Below are positions 8,356 to 19,397 of a stretch of DNA of 64,000 nt, in pieces; within the stretch, counting starts at the first letter, position 1; each line of letters begins with the position of its first letter. The notes below the pieces were generated by a model, which was given only the letters and a program-made list of their open reading frames with translations, did no database searches and was not told the origin of the DNA. The position numbers were made by a program, and so were the translations under genes. The DNA is taken from NCBI RefSeq assembly GCF_000802385.1, contig NZ_JTDN01000001.1, positions 627,501 to 691,500 of the forward strand. The letters are read 5' to 3'. This DNA is from Croceibacterium mercuriale. Lineage in GTDB: Bacteria > Pseudomonadota > Alphaproteobacteria > Sphingomonadales > Sphingomonadaceae.

Positions 8356-8775
8356 ATGTCCAAGCGCCTGTGGCTGTTGAAGTCGGAACCGGAAGCTTTC
8401 GGCTGGGACGATCTGGTGCGTGACGGGGACACGCTGTGGGACGGCGTGCGCAACCACCGCGCGGCCAACAATCTGCGCGCCATGCAAGTGGGCGACCGTG
8501 CCTTCTTCTACCATTCGGTCACCGGCAAGGAGATCGTCGGCATCATGGAGGTGGCGGAAGCCGGGCTGATGGACTCGGACGATCCGAAATGGGCCAGCGT
8601 CCGCGTCACCCCGGTGACGCCGCTCGCCCGCCCGGTCACCCTGGCGGAGGTGAAGGCGGAGCCGGCGCTTGCCGAGATGGAGCTGGTACGCCTGTCGCGC
8701 CTTTCCGTGGGGGAGGTCACGCAGGACCACTGGGACCGGATCATCGCCATGAGCAAGCAGCAGGAAGAGGGCTGA
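8356..8775 (+). CDS. EVE domain-containing protein
   Basis: A 139-residue stand-alone EVE domain, a PUA-like fold thought to bind modified bases in DNA or RNA. It begins MSKRLWLLKSEPEAFGWDDL and contains WDGVRNHRAANNLRAMQVGDRAFFYHS, the family core that forms the base-binding pocket. AAGGAGC precedes the ATG. It has an independent promoter region divergent from dapF and is followed 82 bp later by csbD on the same strand. The actual ligand is unknown. Confidence 0.93.
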   Translation: MSKRLWLLKSEPEAFGWDDLVRDGDTLWDGVRNHRAANNLRAMQVGDRAFFYHSVTGKEIVGIMEVAEAGLMDSDDPKWASVRVTPVTPLARPVTLAEVKAEPALAEMELVRLSRLSVGEVTQDHWDRIIAMSKQQEEG

Positions 8776-8778
8776 TCC

Positions 8779-8803
8779 GGAACCGCACCGGGCCCGCAAC
8801 GTT
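8779..8803 (+). promoter_or_regulatory. EcfG-type general stress promoter for csbD
   Basis: GGAAC at 8779-8783 and CGTT at 8800-8803 are separated by exactly 16 bases. This matches the GGAAC-N16/17-CGTT consensus recognised by EcfG, the general stress sigma factor of alphaproteobacteria. It starts 3 bp after the EVE stop codon and ends 54 bp before the CsbD start, so it should serve csbD alone. Confidence 0.75.
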
Positions 8804-8857
8804 ACTAATGTTAAGCGCGGCACTCTCCGGTGCCGCCCAACAGAGAAGGACACCATC

Positions 8858-9028
8858 ATGGGTGAATTCATCGACAAGGCCAAGGGTGCCGTCAACGAAC
8901 TGGTCGGCAATGCCAAGCAGGCTTCCAACGATCCGGCGACCCGCAGCGAAGGCGTCGCGCAGGAGAAGAAGGGCGAGGCCCAGAACCTGAAGGGTTCGGT
9001 CAAGGGCGCGCTGGGCGACAAGGTCTGA
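8858..9028 (+). CDS. CsbD family stress protein (56 aa)
   Basis: This 56-residue hydrophilic helical protein reads MGEFIDKAKGAVNELVGNAK and later KKGEAQNLKGSVKGALGDKV, the CsbD pattern. CsbD proteins accumulate in the general stress response; their molecular role is unknown. AGAAGGA precedes the ATG. An EcfG-type promoter lies upstream and an intrinsic terminator follows, so it is a monocistronic stress gene. It is short enough to be missed by length-filtered gene calls. Confidence 0.92.
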   Translation: MGEFIDKAKGAVNELVGNAKQASNDPATRSEGVAQEKKGEAQNLKGSVKGALGDKV

Positions 9029-9061
9029 CGCCAACGGCCTGACGTAATCGTCACGCGAACG

Positions 9062-9090
9062 GGGCTGCTCCATAGCGGGGCGGCCCTTTT
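9062..9090 (+). terminator. Rho-independent terminator after csbD
   Basis: A 10-bp stem, GGGCTGCTCC with GGGGCGGCCC, around a 5-nt loop and followed by TTTT. It starts 34 bp after the CsbD stop. Confidence 0.88.
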
Positions 9091-9153
9091 CGTATGTGCC
9101 GTGGCCGCGCGATTTCACTTGGGCGAAGGTTTACGGGTTGTTAACCTGTGCCC

Positions 9154-9318
9154 ATGCAACCCGCTATCGCCCGGCACTGGCTCCGCACCCTCCTCCCCGC
9201 AGGTGCCTCCTGTCCCGCGGCAGATGCGGCAGCGGCGCAGCCCGGCCGGTCCATGCTGCGGCAGGTGATCACCACCTACAGCGGCGGCCTTGCCGCGACC
9301 TTGGCGTTTATCGCCTGA
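9154..9318 (+). other. Possible 54-codon reading frame in the csbD-DUF2279 gap
   Basis: The 339-bp gap between csbD and the next gene holds the csbD terminator, a possible CtrA-like half-site pair at 9130-9144 and this short ATG-initiated frame. Its product would begin MQPAIARHWLRTLLPAG and end with a mildly hydrophobic stretch. There is no Shine-Dalgarno sequence and I recognise no family, so it is more likely a leader segment than a gene. Confidence 0.2.
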
Positions 9319-9367
9319 TCAGGCTAAGCCGCCGGGCAATGCCCAGATACCTCAGGAAAACCGACCT

Positions 9368-10474
9368 TTGACCTGCAAGCCCGGCGTGTTCCTCGCCGCT
9401 CTCCCCGTTGCCGCCATGCTGTCCGCGCTCCCCGCGCAGGCCGGCGACCTGGCTCTCGCGACCGACCTCGCCACCATTACGACACAGGCGCCGGCGCTTG
9501 CCGGCTGGCGCCTGCCGTCGGCCGCGACGGACCTGTCGCGCATCACGGCCGAACCTGCCTCCGCCTTCACCCAGGCGGGCACCGACGATGGCGACGCCGC
9601 GCTCGACACCATCACCAGCGACCCCGTTCCCCGGCGGGAAACCTACGGCCCGCGGGATGCCGCCGCCGCCGCGCGCTGGGCGGACCCCGATACCGGCGGG
9701 CAGCGGCTCAGCTTCGCGTCCCAGGCCGATGCGGTGAAGTACGAATTCGGCGCGGTCATGCTGTTCTACACCGCCACCAACGGGGCCAAGCTGTTCGAGG
9801 ACCCGACCTGGCCGCACGGTCAGGTGGAAGGGTGGTTCGGCCGCGACACCAACAATATGGGTGTGGACAAGCTGGCCCACGCCTACAGCTCCTACGTCAT
9901 CGCCGAACTGCTGCACCACCGCCTGCGCCGCAAGACGGGGGAGGCGCCCGGCATCCAGTACACCGCCGCCGCGCTGGCCTTCGGCGCGATGGCCTATACC
10001 GAGTTTTGGGACTCGATCGAATCCAGCGGCGGCTGGTCGTGGGAGGACGTGACCTTCAACGCGCTCGGCGCCGGCTTCTCCGCCCTGCGCAACTCCGTCC
10101 CGGGGCTGGACGAGAAGCTTGACTACCGGCTGATGATCCAGCCGCAGGAAGGCCGCTACCGTCTGTCCGGCAAGAAGCATTTCGAGGCGCAGTGGCACTT
10201 CTTCGCGCTCAAGCTCGCCGGGTTCGAAGGCTTGCGCGAGACACCCTTGCGCTATCTCGAACTGGATCTCGGCTACCGGGCGGAGGATTTTACCAATCCT
10301 GATCGCGAGGCCGGCATCCGGCCCAAGCGCCACGTCTTCGTCGGCGTCAGCCTCAATTTCAGCGAGATCGTGCGCCGGTTCGCCGGCGGCAACCGCTACG
10401 GCCGCGCCGCCGCCAGCGCGCTGGAATACATCCAGCCGCCCTACACCATGCTCAGCACCAACATCACGGAGTAG
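9368..10474 (+). CDS. Secreted DUF2279 family protein
   Basis: A 368-residue exported protein. The TTG at 9368 is chosen because it starts a good signal peptide, MTCKPGVFLAALPVAAML, ending at AQA, and AGGA lies about 11 bases upstream; an earlier TTG would place 26 non-signal residues in front. The central part carries the DUF2279 pattern, DKLAHAYSSYVIAELL at about 170 and SIESSGGWSWEDVTFNALG at about 215, known from predicted periplasmic or outer-membrane proteins such as YfiM. The function is not known. It stands alone between terminators and the lipoprotein gene that follows 83 bp later. Confidence 0.8.
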   Translation: MTCKPGVFLAALPVAAMLSALPAQAGDLALATDLATITTQAPALAGWRLPSAATDLSRITAEPASAFTQAGTDDGDAALDTITSDPVPRRETYGPRDAAAAARWADPDTGGQRLSFASQADAVKYEFGAVMLFYTATNGAKLFEDPTWPHGQVEGWFGRDTNNMGVDKLAHAYSSYVIAELLHHRLRRKTGEAPGIQYTAAALAFGAMAYTEFWDSIESSGGWSWEDVTFNALGAGFSALRNSVPGLDEKLDYRLMIQPQEGRYRLSGKKHFEAQWHFFALKLAGFEGLRETPLRYLELDLGYRAEDFTNPDREAGIRPKRHVFVGVSLNFSEIVRRFAGGNRYGRAAASALEYIQPPYTMLSTNITE

Positions 10475-10557
10475 GGCAAGGGCGCCGGCCGCAGCAAACC
10501 GGCTTGCACCCGGGCGCCGACTGGCGGATGATGCGGCCGAACCCCCGGGGGCCGACC

Positions 10558-11586
10558 ATGCGCAACCCAACTCTGCTGCTCGTTCCAGTGCTGGTCCTCC
10601 TGCTGCCCGGCTGCGCCACGCGGCAGGCGGTGCTCGTCACCGACACGCGCGAATTCGTCACCGCCGGGCGGGAGGCGGGCGACCGGGCCGCCAGCTTCTT
10701 CGACGAGGCCCACCGCCGCCAGCTGGAGGCGAACGCCATCCTGGTCGCGTCCGAACCCTCCTGCTTGTGGGGCCCGGCCATAGAATTGCGGACCGACTTC
10801 ACCGCCGGAGACAGCCTGTGCCTGTCCGATGCGGAGCTGGCCGCCGGCGCCCCGTCCACGACCTACAGCCTGCGCCCGATCGACCCGCGCGCCGCGAAAG
10901 GGGCCATGCAGCTGATCGGCGCGCTCGGCGCCTATCTCGGCGAACTGTCGCAGCTCACGCCGGAGACGGAGCCGCAGTTCACCGTTGCAGTCAGTGATGC
11001 CGCCAACGCGCTCGACCTGCTTGCATCGCTGCTGGCACCCGCCGGCGACGAACCGCCCGATCTGGTCGGCGCAGCCGGGCCGGTGGCGGAGCTGGCCGAC
11101 TATTTCGCTGCCATCGCGCAGACGCGCGGGCAGGGCGATGCCGTCGCCCGCACCGTGCGCGAACGCGGCCCTGCCTTCGACCGGGCGGTGATCGCACTCG
11201 CCGCGCAGATGCAGGCCTGGCGCATCGGCGTGGTCGGCACTGCGGATCAGGTCGCCGCCAACGCGCAACTGCAGGTCGCCAATCGCAACCTGGCGCAGCT
11301 GCAGGATTTCGAGGCCCGCCGTGCCGTGCTGCTCCAGCTGATCGAGCAAGGCGAGCAGCAATCCGCCGCCGCCGCCGCCTATGACGAAGCCGCCGCCCTG
11401 CTGCGCGACATCACCGCGCAGCATGCCGGGCTGGTGCAGCTCGCCGGGAACCAGCCCACCAGCGAACAGCAGCTGCGCATCCGGCGCGAAGGCGGCCGGC
11501 AGGTGCTCGGCCTGCTCGACCGGCTGGCACGGATCGGCGCCTCCCCGCTGCCGGGGCTGCTCGGGATCGGGACCCTGCTGCCATGA
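10558..11586 (+). CDS. Hypothetical lipoprotein
   Basis: The 342-residue product starts MRNPTLLLVPVLVLLLPGC, a lipoprotein signal ending in a PGC lipobox, so it should be lipid-anchored in the envelope. The mature part is almost entirely alpha-helical, alanine- and glutamine-rich, with long heptad-like stretches (for example AANAQLQVANRNLAQLQDF) that suggest coiled coils. I do not recognise a family. The ATG at 10558 is preferred over an upstream one because only it gives the lipobox signal. The stop overlaps the start of the next gene by four bases (ATGA), so the two products are probably functionally linked. Confidence 0.75.
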   Translation: MRNPTLLLVPVLVLLLPGCATRQAVLVTDTREFVTAGREAGDRAASFFDEAHRRQLEANAILVASEPSCLWGPAIELRTDFTAGDSLCLSDAELAAGAPSTTYSLRPIDPRAAKGAMQLIGALGAYLGELSQLTPETEPQFTVAVSDAANALDLLASLLAPAGDEPPDLVGAAGPVAELADYFAAIAQTRGQGDAVARTVRERGPAFDRAVIALAAQMQAWRIGVVGTADQVAANAQLQVANRNLAQLQDFEARRAVLLQLIEQGEQQSAAAAAYDEAAALLRDITAQHAGLVQLAGNQPTSEQQLRIRREGGRQVLGLLDRLARIGASPLPGLLGIGTLLP

Positions 11587-11924
11587 CCACGCTTGTCGAC
11601 GTGCTGACCTCTGCCGCCACCCTCGGCGCCGCGCTGTTCGAAGGCGCCAACAACCGCCGCTTCGACGCCAAGGTGCGCGCCGCCTTCACCACCGACGCGC
11701 TGATGATCGTCTCCGCCACGCAGGCCCTCGCGATCAGCCCCGCCCACGGTCAGGACAGCGCGGCGTACGACCCGGTGAAGCAGGAGGTGGAGGAGGCCCT
11801 CACCGCCATCCGCGCCGCCATCCCCGGCGAGCCCGCCACCATCCACGCCGCGCGGCTGGAGGCGGTGCAGGCGGCCGAGGCGCTGAAACGCGCCACGGTG
11901 AAGCCCGGCATCTCGGTCGCCTGA
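11583..11924 (+). CDS. Hypothetical protein coupled to the lipoprotein
   Basis: A 113-residue alanine-rich helical protein beginning MTTLVDVLTSAATLGAALFEG. It has no signal peptide or clear membrane segment, although residues 5-20 are moderately hydrophobic. It has no family I recognise. Its start overlaps the stop of the upstream lipoprotein gene (ATGA), and it faces the M20 peptidase gene tail to tail with only 48 bp between. It is probably the second gene of a two-gene operon. Confidence 0.7.
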   Translation: MTTLVDVLTSAATLGAALFEGANNRRFDAKVRAAFTTDALMIVSATQALAISPAHGQDSAAYDPVKQEVEEALTAIRAAIPGEPATIHAARLEAVQAAEALKRATVKPGISVA

Positions 11925-11972
11925 CGTTCTGTCCGGCCCATCACCGGCAGGGAGCGTACCCCCGGCCGGCCC

Positions 11973-13367
11973 TCATTCCGCATAGGCCTTCACCAGCGCA
12001 TACAGGAACCGCCGGCCGTCCATCACGGACTTCACCCGCAGCCGCTCGTTCAACCCGTGGACCCCGTTATTGTCGGGATCGCGGAACAAGCCGGTGACGC
12101 CATAGGTCGGAATGCCCGCCGGCGTCAGCGCGACGGCATCGGTCGCGCCCGGCGCTAGGTACGGCACCACGGGCACGCCCGGCCACACCGCCTCCGCCGC
12201 CGCCCGCGCCGGCGCCAGCAATGCCTCGGTCACCGGCGCCGGCTCCATCGGGCGCCAGGTGCCGACCGCCTCGACCGCAACCTCCGGATCGTCGACCGCC
12301 GCGACCAGCGCGGCCAGCACCGCGGCCTGGTCGACCCCCGGCAAGACCCGGCAGTTGATGTGCGCCCGCGCCCGTTGCGGCAGGGCGTTGGGCGCATGGC
12401 CGCCGGTCAGCATGGTGGCGACGCAAGTCGTGCGCAGCATCGTATGCCATGACGGGTTGGCGCTCAGCAGCCGGTCAGCCTCCCCGTCGCCGGGATCGGC
12501 CACCAGCCGCCGCATGGCCGCGCCGGCCTCTCCGCCGACGACATCGGCCATCTGCGTGAAATAGGCGCGATTGGCATCGATGAACTGCACTGGAAATTCG
12601 TGGTGGCCGATCCGGTCCAGCGCGCGCGCCAGGCTGTAGATCGCGTTGTCCGGCCGCGGCACGCTGGAATGGCCGCCGGGGTTGGTGACCTCCAGCTGGA
12701 AGCTCATCACCACCTTCTGCGCCGCCTGGAAGGTCTGCGCCACCGGCACGCCATCGGCCGTCAGCTCGCCATAGCCGCCCTCGTTCAGCGCCATGCCGGC
12801 ATCGATCAGGTCGCGCTGGTGTTCGACCAGCCAGCTGGCGCCGTTCACGAAGCCGCTGCCTTCCTCGCCGCAGGTCAGCGCCAGCTTCACCGTGCGGCGC
12901 GGGCGATGGCCTTCTTCGGCGAAGCGCAGCAGGGTGTCGATCCAGATGGCGTTCTGTGCCTTCATGTCCGCGACCCCCCGGCCGTAGAACACGCCATCCT
13001 CCTCGAACAGGGTGAACGGATCGCGCGTCCAGTCCTCCCGCCGGGCGTTGACCACGTCCAGGTGACCGACCAGCAGCAGCGGCGCGGCGCCTGCGTCGGT
13101 GCCGGGGTAAGTCGCCACCACGATGCCGGCCTTGGCATCCTCCTCCGGGACGAAGACGTGGACGTCCTCTGCCGGCAGCCCGCCTTCGCGCAGGCGTTGC
13201 GCGGTCAGCTCGGCCAGCGGGGTGCACGATCCGCTCTCCGCGCTGGTGTCGATCGCCACCGCCTCGGTCAGCAGCGCCCGGAACTCCGCTTCGCCTCGTG
13301 CCGCCGCTGCCGGCGCGCCCGGCAGCCCCGTCGCCAGCAGGAACGCGCTCGCAAGAATATGCCGCAT
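11973..13367 (-). CDS. Exported M20 family metallopeptidase
   Basis: A 464-residue zinc aminoacylase/carboxypeptidase of the M20 clan with a signal peptide (MRHILASAFLLATGLPGAPAA). Metal ligands and catalytic residues are visible in GHLDVVNA (His/Asp), YGRGVADMKA (bridging Asp), TCGEEGSG (catalytic Glu pair) and the late GVHGLNE block. The lid/dimerisation domain lies at about 215-340 with NPGGHSSVP. It should cleave dipeptides or acylated amino acids in the periplasm. The ATG at 13367 starts exactly at the signal peptide; upstream in-frame codons are not signal-like. It is transcribed alone, divergent from the next gene. Confidence 0.9.
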   Translation of the reverse strand: MRHILASAFLLATGLPGAPAAAARGEAEFRALLTEAVAIDTSAESGSCTPLAELTAQRLREGGLPAEDVHVFVPEEDAKAGIVVATYPGTDAGAAPLLLVGHLDVVNARREDWTRDPFTLFEEDGVFYGRGVADMKAQNAIWIDTLLRFAEEGHRPRRTVKLALTCGEEGSGFVNGASWLVEHQRDLIDAGMALNEGGYGELTADGVPVAQTFQAAQKVVMSFQLEVTNPGGHSSVPRPDNAIYSLARALDRIGHHEFPVQFIDANRAYFTQMADVVGGEAGAAMRRLVADPGDGEADRLLSANPSWHTMLRTTCVATMLTGGHAPNALPQRARAHINCRVLPGVDQAAVLAALVAAVDDPEVAVEAVGTWRPMEPAPVTEALLAPARAAAEAVWPGVPVVPYLAPGATDAVALTPAGIPTYGVTGLFRDPDNNGVHGLNERLRVKSVMDGRRFLYALVKAYAE

Positions 13368-13488
13368 GACCTGCCTAATCCCCCTGCAATCGCCAGGCGC
13401 AACTTCCCGGCCGACAGGGCCGTTTGTCAAGCCGCCGCGCCGGTTTATGGCAGGCATCCCTGCCGCATGCGGAGCACAGCCGGAACGA

Positions 13489-13857
13489 ATGTCTGCGATG
13501 CCGCCACTTTCCGCCGCCGACCGGGCCGCGCTGCAGCAGGAATGGCTGGCGCTGACCCGCCACGATCTCCCTGCGCTTGCCGCCGCGCGCGGATGGCCGA
13601 TCGCGCTCGACCATTGCTTCGCCCGGGTGTTGCTCGACAATGCGGTGGGCGGCTGCTGGTACGACGCCATCCCCCGCCGCCCCGCCTACCGTCACGCCAC
13701 GGACGCCCAGCTGACCGCGGCGGTCGCCCTCGCGCGCGCCGCGCGGGACGGCGCGCTGGACCTGCCCGCCGCCAATGCCCGCTCGCTGCAATGGCGCCGG
13801 GCACGGAACGGCCCGCGACAAGCCGCCACCCGCGATCGCGCAGGATCGCTGATCTGA
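13489..13857 (+). CDS. Conserved hypothetical protein (122 aa)
   Basis: A soluble 122-residue protein with MPPLSAADRAALQQEWLAL near the start, then ALDHCFARVLLDNAVGGCWYD and a helical C-terminal half. I recall similar short proteins in sphingomonads, sometimes loosely labelled as acetyltransferases, but no GNAT motif is visible, so no function is given. The start could be 13489 or the ATG at 13498; neither has a strong Shine-Dalgarno site. The AL-DHC-F-RV and GG-CW-D blocks look like conserved active or binding residues (Cys and His), which is inference. Confidence 0.65.
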   Translation: MSAMPPLSAADRAALQQEWLALTRHDLPALAAARGWPIALDHCFARVLLDNAVGGCWYDAIPRRPAYRHATDAQLTAAVALARAARDGALDLPAANARSLQWRRARNGPRQAATRDRAGSLI

Positions 13858-13902
13858 CAGAGGTTCTGGGCCTTGGCGCCGAACTGGGCTAAGGGCTGCC
13901 GC

Positions 13903-14223
13903 ATGCACCGCATCGTCCGTCTCCTGCTCGCGATCGCGGTGCTCTGGTGCGGCCTCCACCTGTCCCCGGCGGAGGCCGATGGCGGTGTCTGGACAGAGGC
14001 GGGTGCTGTCGCGCACGCCCGCTCCGTCGATCATGCCGGTGACGGTCACCCGCAGGCCGATCTCGTGCATGGATGTCACAATCATTGCCCGGTCGCACCG
14101 GCGGTCGGCTCCGGGCCGGCCATCGGCACCCGGCACCTCGTTCGGGTGTTGCTCTGGGCCTTGCCCACCTGGGCGCTGACCTCCGCTGCACAGGCGCCGC
14201 CGATCGAGCCGCCTGCCGCCTGA
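13903..14223 (+). CDS. Small exported His/Cys-rich protein ahead of a TonB receptor
   Basis: A 106-residue protein with an N-terminal signal (MHRIVRLLLAIAVLWCGLHL, ending near AEA), a middle section rich in histidine (HARSVDHAGDGHPQADLVHGCHNHC) and a C-terminal hydrophobic helix (VRVLLWALPTWAL). The His/Cys cluster suggests binding of a transition metal, and the layout resembles DUF2946-like metal-associated proteins. It lies 59 bp upstream of the TonB-dependent receptor on the same strand and probably shares its transcript. Metal binding is inferred from composition only. Confidence 0.65.
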   Translation: MHRIVRLLLAIAVLWCGLHLSPAEADGGVWTEAGAVAHARSVDHAGDGHPQADLVHGCHNHCPVAPAVGSGPAIGTRHLVRVLLWALPTWALTSAAQAPPIEPPAA

Positions 14224-14282
14224 GCACTGCAAGCCGCAGGCATCGCGCCTGCTTGCTGACATCGTGCTCAGGAGTTCAAGGA

Positions 14283-16259
14283 TTGACCATCACGTTTCGT
14301 CGCGCCCTGCTGGTGGGCGCATCATTGCTCATGCCCGCCGCCGCCTTCGCCCAGACCGTTCCGCCCGACCCCGGCGGAGCAGTGGAGGGAGAGGACGAGA
14401 TCATCGTCCAGGCGACCCGGTCCAACCGCCGTGTGCAGGACGAGCCCGTCCGGGTCGAAGTGATCGCCCGCGAGGAGATCGAGGAGAAGATCCTCATGCG
14501 GCCCGGCAACATCGCAACGATCCTCAGCGAGACCGGCGGTTTGCGCGTGCAGATCACCTCTCCCGCGCTCGGCTCGGCCAACGTCCGGGTGCAGGGGATG
14601 GAAGGCCGTTATACCCAGCTGCTCGCGGACGGGCTGCCGCTCTATGGCGGGCAGGCATCGTCCCTCGGTCTGCTGCAGATCCCGCCCACCGATCTCGGCC
14701 AGGTGGAGGTCATCAAGGGGGCGGCCTCCGCGCTCTACGGTCCGTCGGCGCTTGCCGGGGTGATCAACCTGGTATCGCGCCGGCCGGGCGACATGCCGGA
14801 GGCGGAGACCCTGCTCAATGCCACCTCGCGCAATGGCCAGGACGTCACCGTCTATGCCGCCGCGCCGCTGGGCGGCGGCATCGGCGGGTCGATCACCGGG
14901 GGCTACCATCGTCAGGCGCGCAAGGATCTCGATGATGATGGCTGGGTGGACATGCCGGGCTACGACAGGTGGACGGTACGGCCGCGCCTGTTCTGGGAAG
15001 GGGCCAATGGTGCGCAGGTCTTCCTGACGGCCGGCGCGATGACCGAACGACGGCGCGGTGGAACGCTGGAAGGGCGGACGGTCGCCGACGGCAGTGCCTT
15101 TCCCCAGGCGCAGGATACCGACCGCTTTGATGTCGGTCTGGTCGCCGAGGCGCCCGTCGGGGATGGCGTGACCATGCATCTGCGCGGCTCGGGCATGACC
15201 CAGACCCACCGGCACCTGTTTGGCGACATCGTGGAAGATGACCGGCACGGCACCGCCTTTGCGGAGGCATCCGTGTCGGGGATGGCCGGCGGCACGGCGT
15301 GGATCGGCGGGGTGGCCTTCCAGCGCGACACCTTCCGGTCGCGGACCTTCCCGGTCTTCGATTATGCCTACGATGTGCCGGGGGTGTTCGGCCAGCTGGA
15401 ACGGGACCTTTCCCCGGACCTCACGATAGCCGGCAGCGCCAGGATCGACTTTCATGACGAGTTCGGCACCCGGGTCAGCCCGCGCCTGTCGCTGCTCTAC
15501 CGGCCGGGCTTCTGGACCGTCCGGCTGTCGGGCGGCCGCGGGTTCTACGCACCAACCCCGTTCGTGGAGGAGATCGAGGCGGCGGGGTTGTCGCGGCTGA
15601 GCCCCCTCGACCGTCTCCGGGCGGAAACGGCCACGAATGCCTCGGTCGATCTTGGCTACCGCCGCGGGCCGCTGGAGGCGAACATCACCGTGTTCGGCGC
15701 CGACATGCGCAACAGCACCGAACTGGTGCCGGTCGACACCGGCAACGGGGCAGGGCGGGTCCGGCTCGTCAATGTCCCGGGCACCACCCGGACGCGGGGG
15801 ACGGAGCTGCTGCTCCGTTACCGCTGGCAGGACCTCACGGTGACCGGCAGCTACGTCTATGTCGATGCTGAGGAGGGCAACCCCGATGGATCAGGACGCA
15901 GGCCCGTGCCGCTCACCCCCAGGCACACGGCCGGACTTGTCGCCATGTGGGAGCAGCACGACAAGGGCCGGCTCGGGCTCGAGATCTACTACACCGGCCA
16001 CCAGTCCCTGGACGACAATCCGTATCGCACACGCTCGCGCGCCTATCTCGACCTCGGCCTGATGGGCGAGATCGCAGTCGGCAAGGCGCGCCTGTTCCTT
16101 AATGCGGAGAACATCCTCGGCATCCGACAGACCAGGTACGATCCGCTGCTCAGACCGGTCCGGGCCGCCGACGGACGCTGGACGGTCGATGCCTGGGCGC
16201 CGCTCGAAGGCTTCGTCCTGAACGGCGGCGCACGCTTCCGCTTCGGCGGGCCCGGGTAG
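14283..16259 (+). CDS. TonB-dependent receptor
   Basis: A 658-residue outer-membrane beta-barrel receptor for active uptake. The TTG start at 14283 follows GGAG at 14271-14274 with good spacing and opens a signal peptide ([19 protein letters not shown], ending AFAQ). A TonB-box-like DEIIVQA follows, then the plug domain (about 45-160, with [19 protein letters not shown] and [23 protein letters not shown]), and the barrel ending in the aromatic/hydrophobic terminal strand GGARFRFGG. The ligand is not certain; the upstream His-rich protein hints at a metal or metal chelate. Length and domain order are normal. Confidence 0.9.
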   Translation: MTITFRRALLVGASLLMPAAAFAQTVPPDPGGAVEGEDEIIVQATRSNRRVQDEPVRVEVIAREEIEEKILMRPGNIATILSETGGLRVQITSPALGSANVRVQGMEGRYTQLLADGLPLYGGQASSLGLLQIPPTDLGQVEVIKGAASALYGPSALAGVINLVSRRPGDMPEAETLLNATSRNGQDVTVYAAAPLGGGIGGSITGGYHRQARKDLDDDGWVDMPGYDRWTVRPRLFWEGANGAQVFLTAGAMTERRRGGTLEGRTVADGSAFPQAQDTDRFDVGLVAEAPVGDGVTMHLRGSGMTQTHRHLFGDIVEDDRHGTAFAEASVSGMAGGTAWIGGVAFQRDTFRSRTFPVFDYAYDVPGVFGQLERDLSPDLTIAGSARIDFHDEFGTRVSPRLSLLYRPGFWTVRLSGGRGFYAPTPFVEEIEAAGLSRLSPLDRLRAETATNASVDLGYRRGPLEANITVFGADMRNSTELVPVDTGNGAGRVRLVNVPGTTRTRGTELLLRYRWQDLTVTGSYVYVDAEEGNPDGSGRRPVPLTPRHTAGLVAMWEQHDKGRLGLEIYYTGHQSLDDNPYRTRSRAYLDLGLMGEIAVGKARLFLNAENILGIRQTRYDPLLRPVRAADGRWTVDAWAPLEGFVLNGGARFRFGGPG

Positions 16260-16327
16260 CGGCTCGCGCGGATCGGGGGCTGGTTCCGGAAAGTGCGGGA
16301 TCAGCCCCGGTCGGCCGCGCGTCCGCC

Positions 16328-16356
16328 TTGCACCCGGAACGGGGCGCGAACATATA
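16328..16356 (+). promoter_or_regulatory. uvrA promoter, apparently leaderless
   Basis: TTGCAC at 16328-16333 and CATATA at 16351-16356 are spaced by 17 bp, and the -10 hexamer is only six bases before the uvrA ATG. Transcription would start at or next to the A of ATG. No Shine-Dalgarno sequence exists before the gene, which supports a leaderless mRNA. Confidence 0.6.
16337..16351 (+). promoter_or_regulatory. LexA (SOS) box of uvrA
   Basis: GAAC-GGGGCGC-GAAC is the direct-repeat LexA operator of alphaproteobacteria (GTTC-N7-GTTC on the other strand). It lies exactly in the -35/-10 spacer of the uvrA promoter, where bound LexA would block RNA polymerase. uvrA is a classical SOS gene. Confidence 0.8.
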
Positions 16357-16362
16357 CGCGCC

Positions 16363-19200
<2,838 letters not shown>

Positions 19201-19212
19201 CGCCACACCAAT

Positions 19213-19275
19213 CCTCCCCATCGCAAGATGGGGAGGGGGACCGCCCGGCGCAGCCGGGTGGTGGAGGGGTTTGGC
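19213..19275 (+). repeat. Hairpin repeat R1, copy A
   Basis: Just after uvrA, CCTCCCCATC pairs with GATGGGGAGG around a GCAA loop, followed by a second stem-loop CCCGGCGCAGCCGGG and GTGGAGGGGTTTGGCG. A diverged copy with the same order (CCTCCCCAT...ATGGGGAG...GTGGAGGG...TGGCG) occurs downstream of secA. It may also serve as a terminator-like end for uvrA but has no U-run. Confidence 0.65.
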
Positions 19276-19289
19276 GCAACGAACCATTG

Positions 19290-19390
19290 CCGTCGCCCCT
19301 GCGCAGGCAGGGGCCCAGATAAGCCCTCCACCGTGTACGGCATCGAAGTTGGAGAGCTCAGCTACGCGCCTGCCTCCGCAGGGGCGACGG
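19290..19390. repeat. 101-bp terminally inverted element R2, copy A
   Basis: The element is bounded by perfect 14-bp inverted repeats, CCGTCGCCCCTGCG at 19290-19303 and CGCAGGGGCGACGG at 19377-19390. Inside are AGGCAGGGGC and GATAAGCCCTCCACC. A second 101-bp copy with the same internal block is at 56656-56756. Size and structure resemble a MITE or a REPIN (paired REP sequences). It ends 7 bp from the GIY-YIG gene. Confidence 0.75.
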
Positions 19391-19397
19391 CCGAGCG

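Noticed and set aside
9130-9144. TTTA-N7-TTAA resembling a CtrA site
   Set aside because: One mismatch from TTAA-N7-TTAA and no cell-cycle gene follows; chance match is likely.
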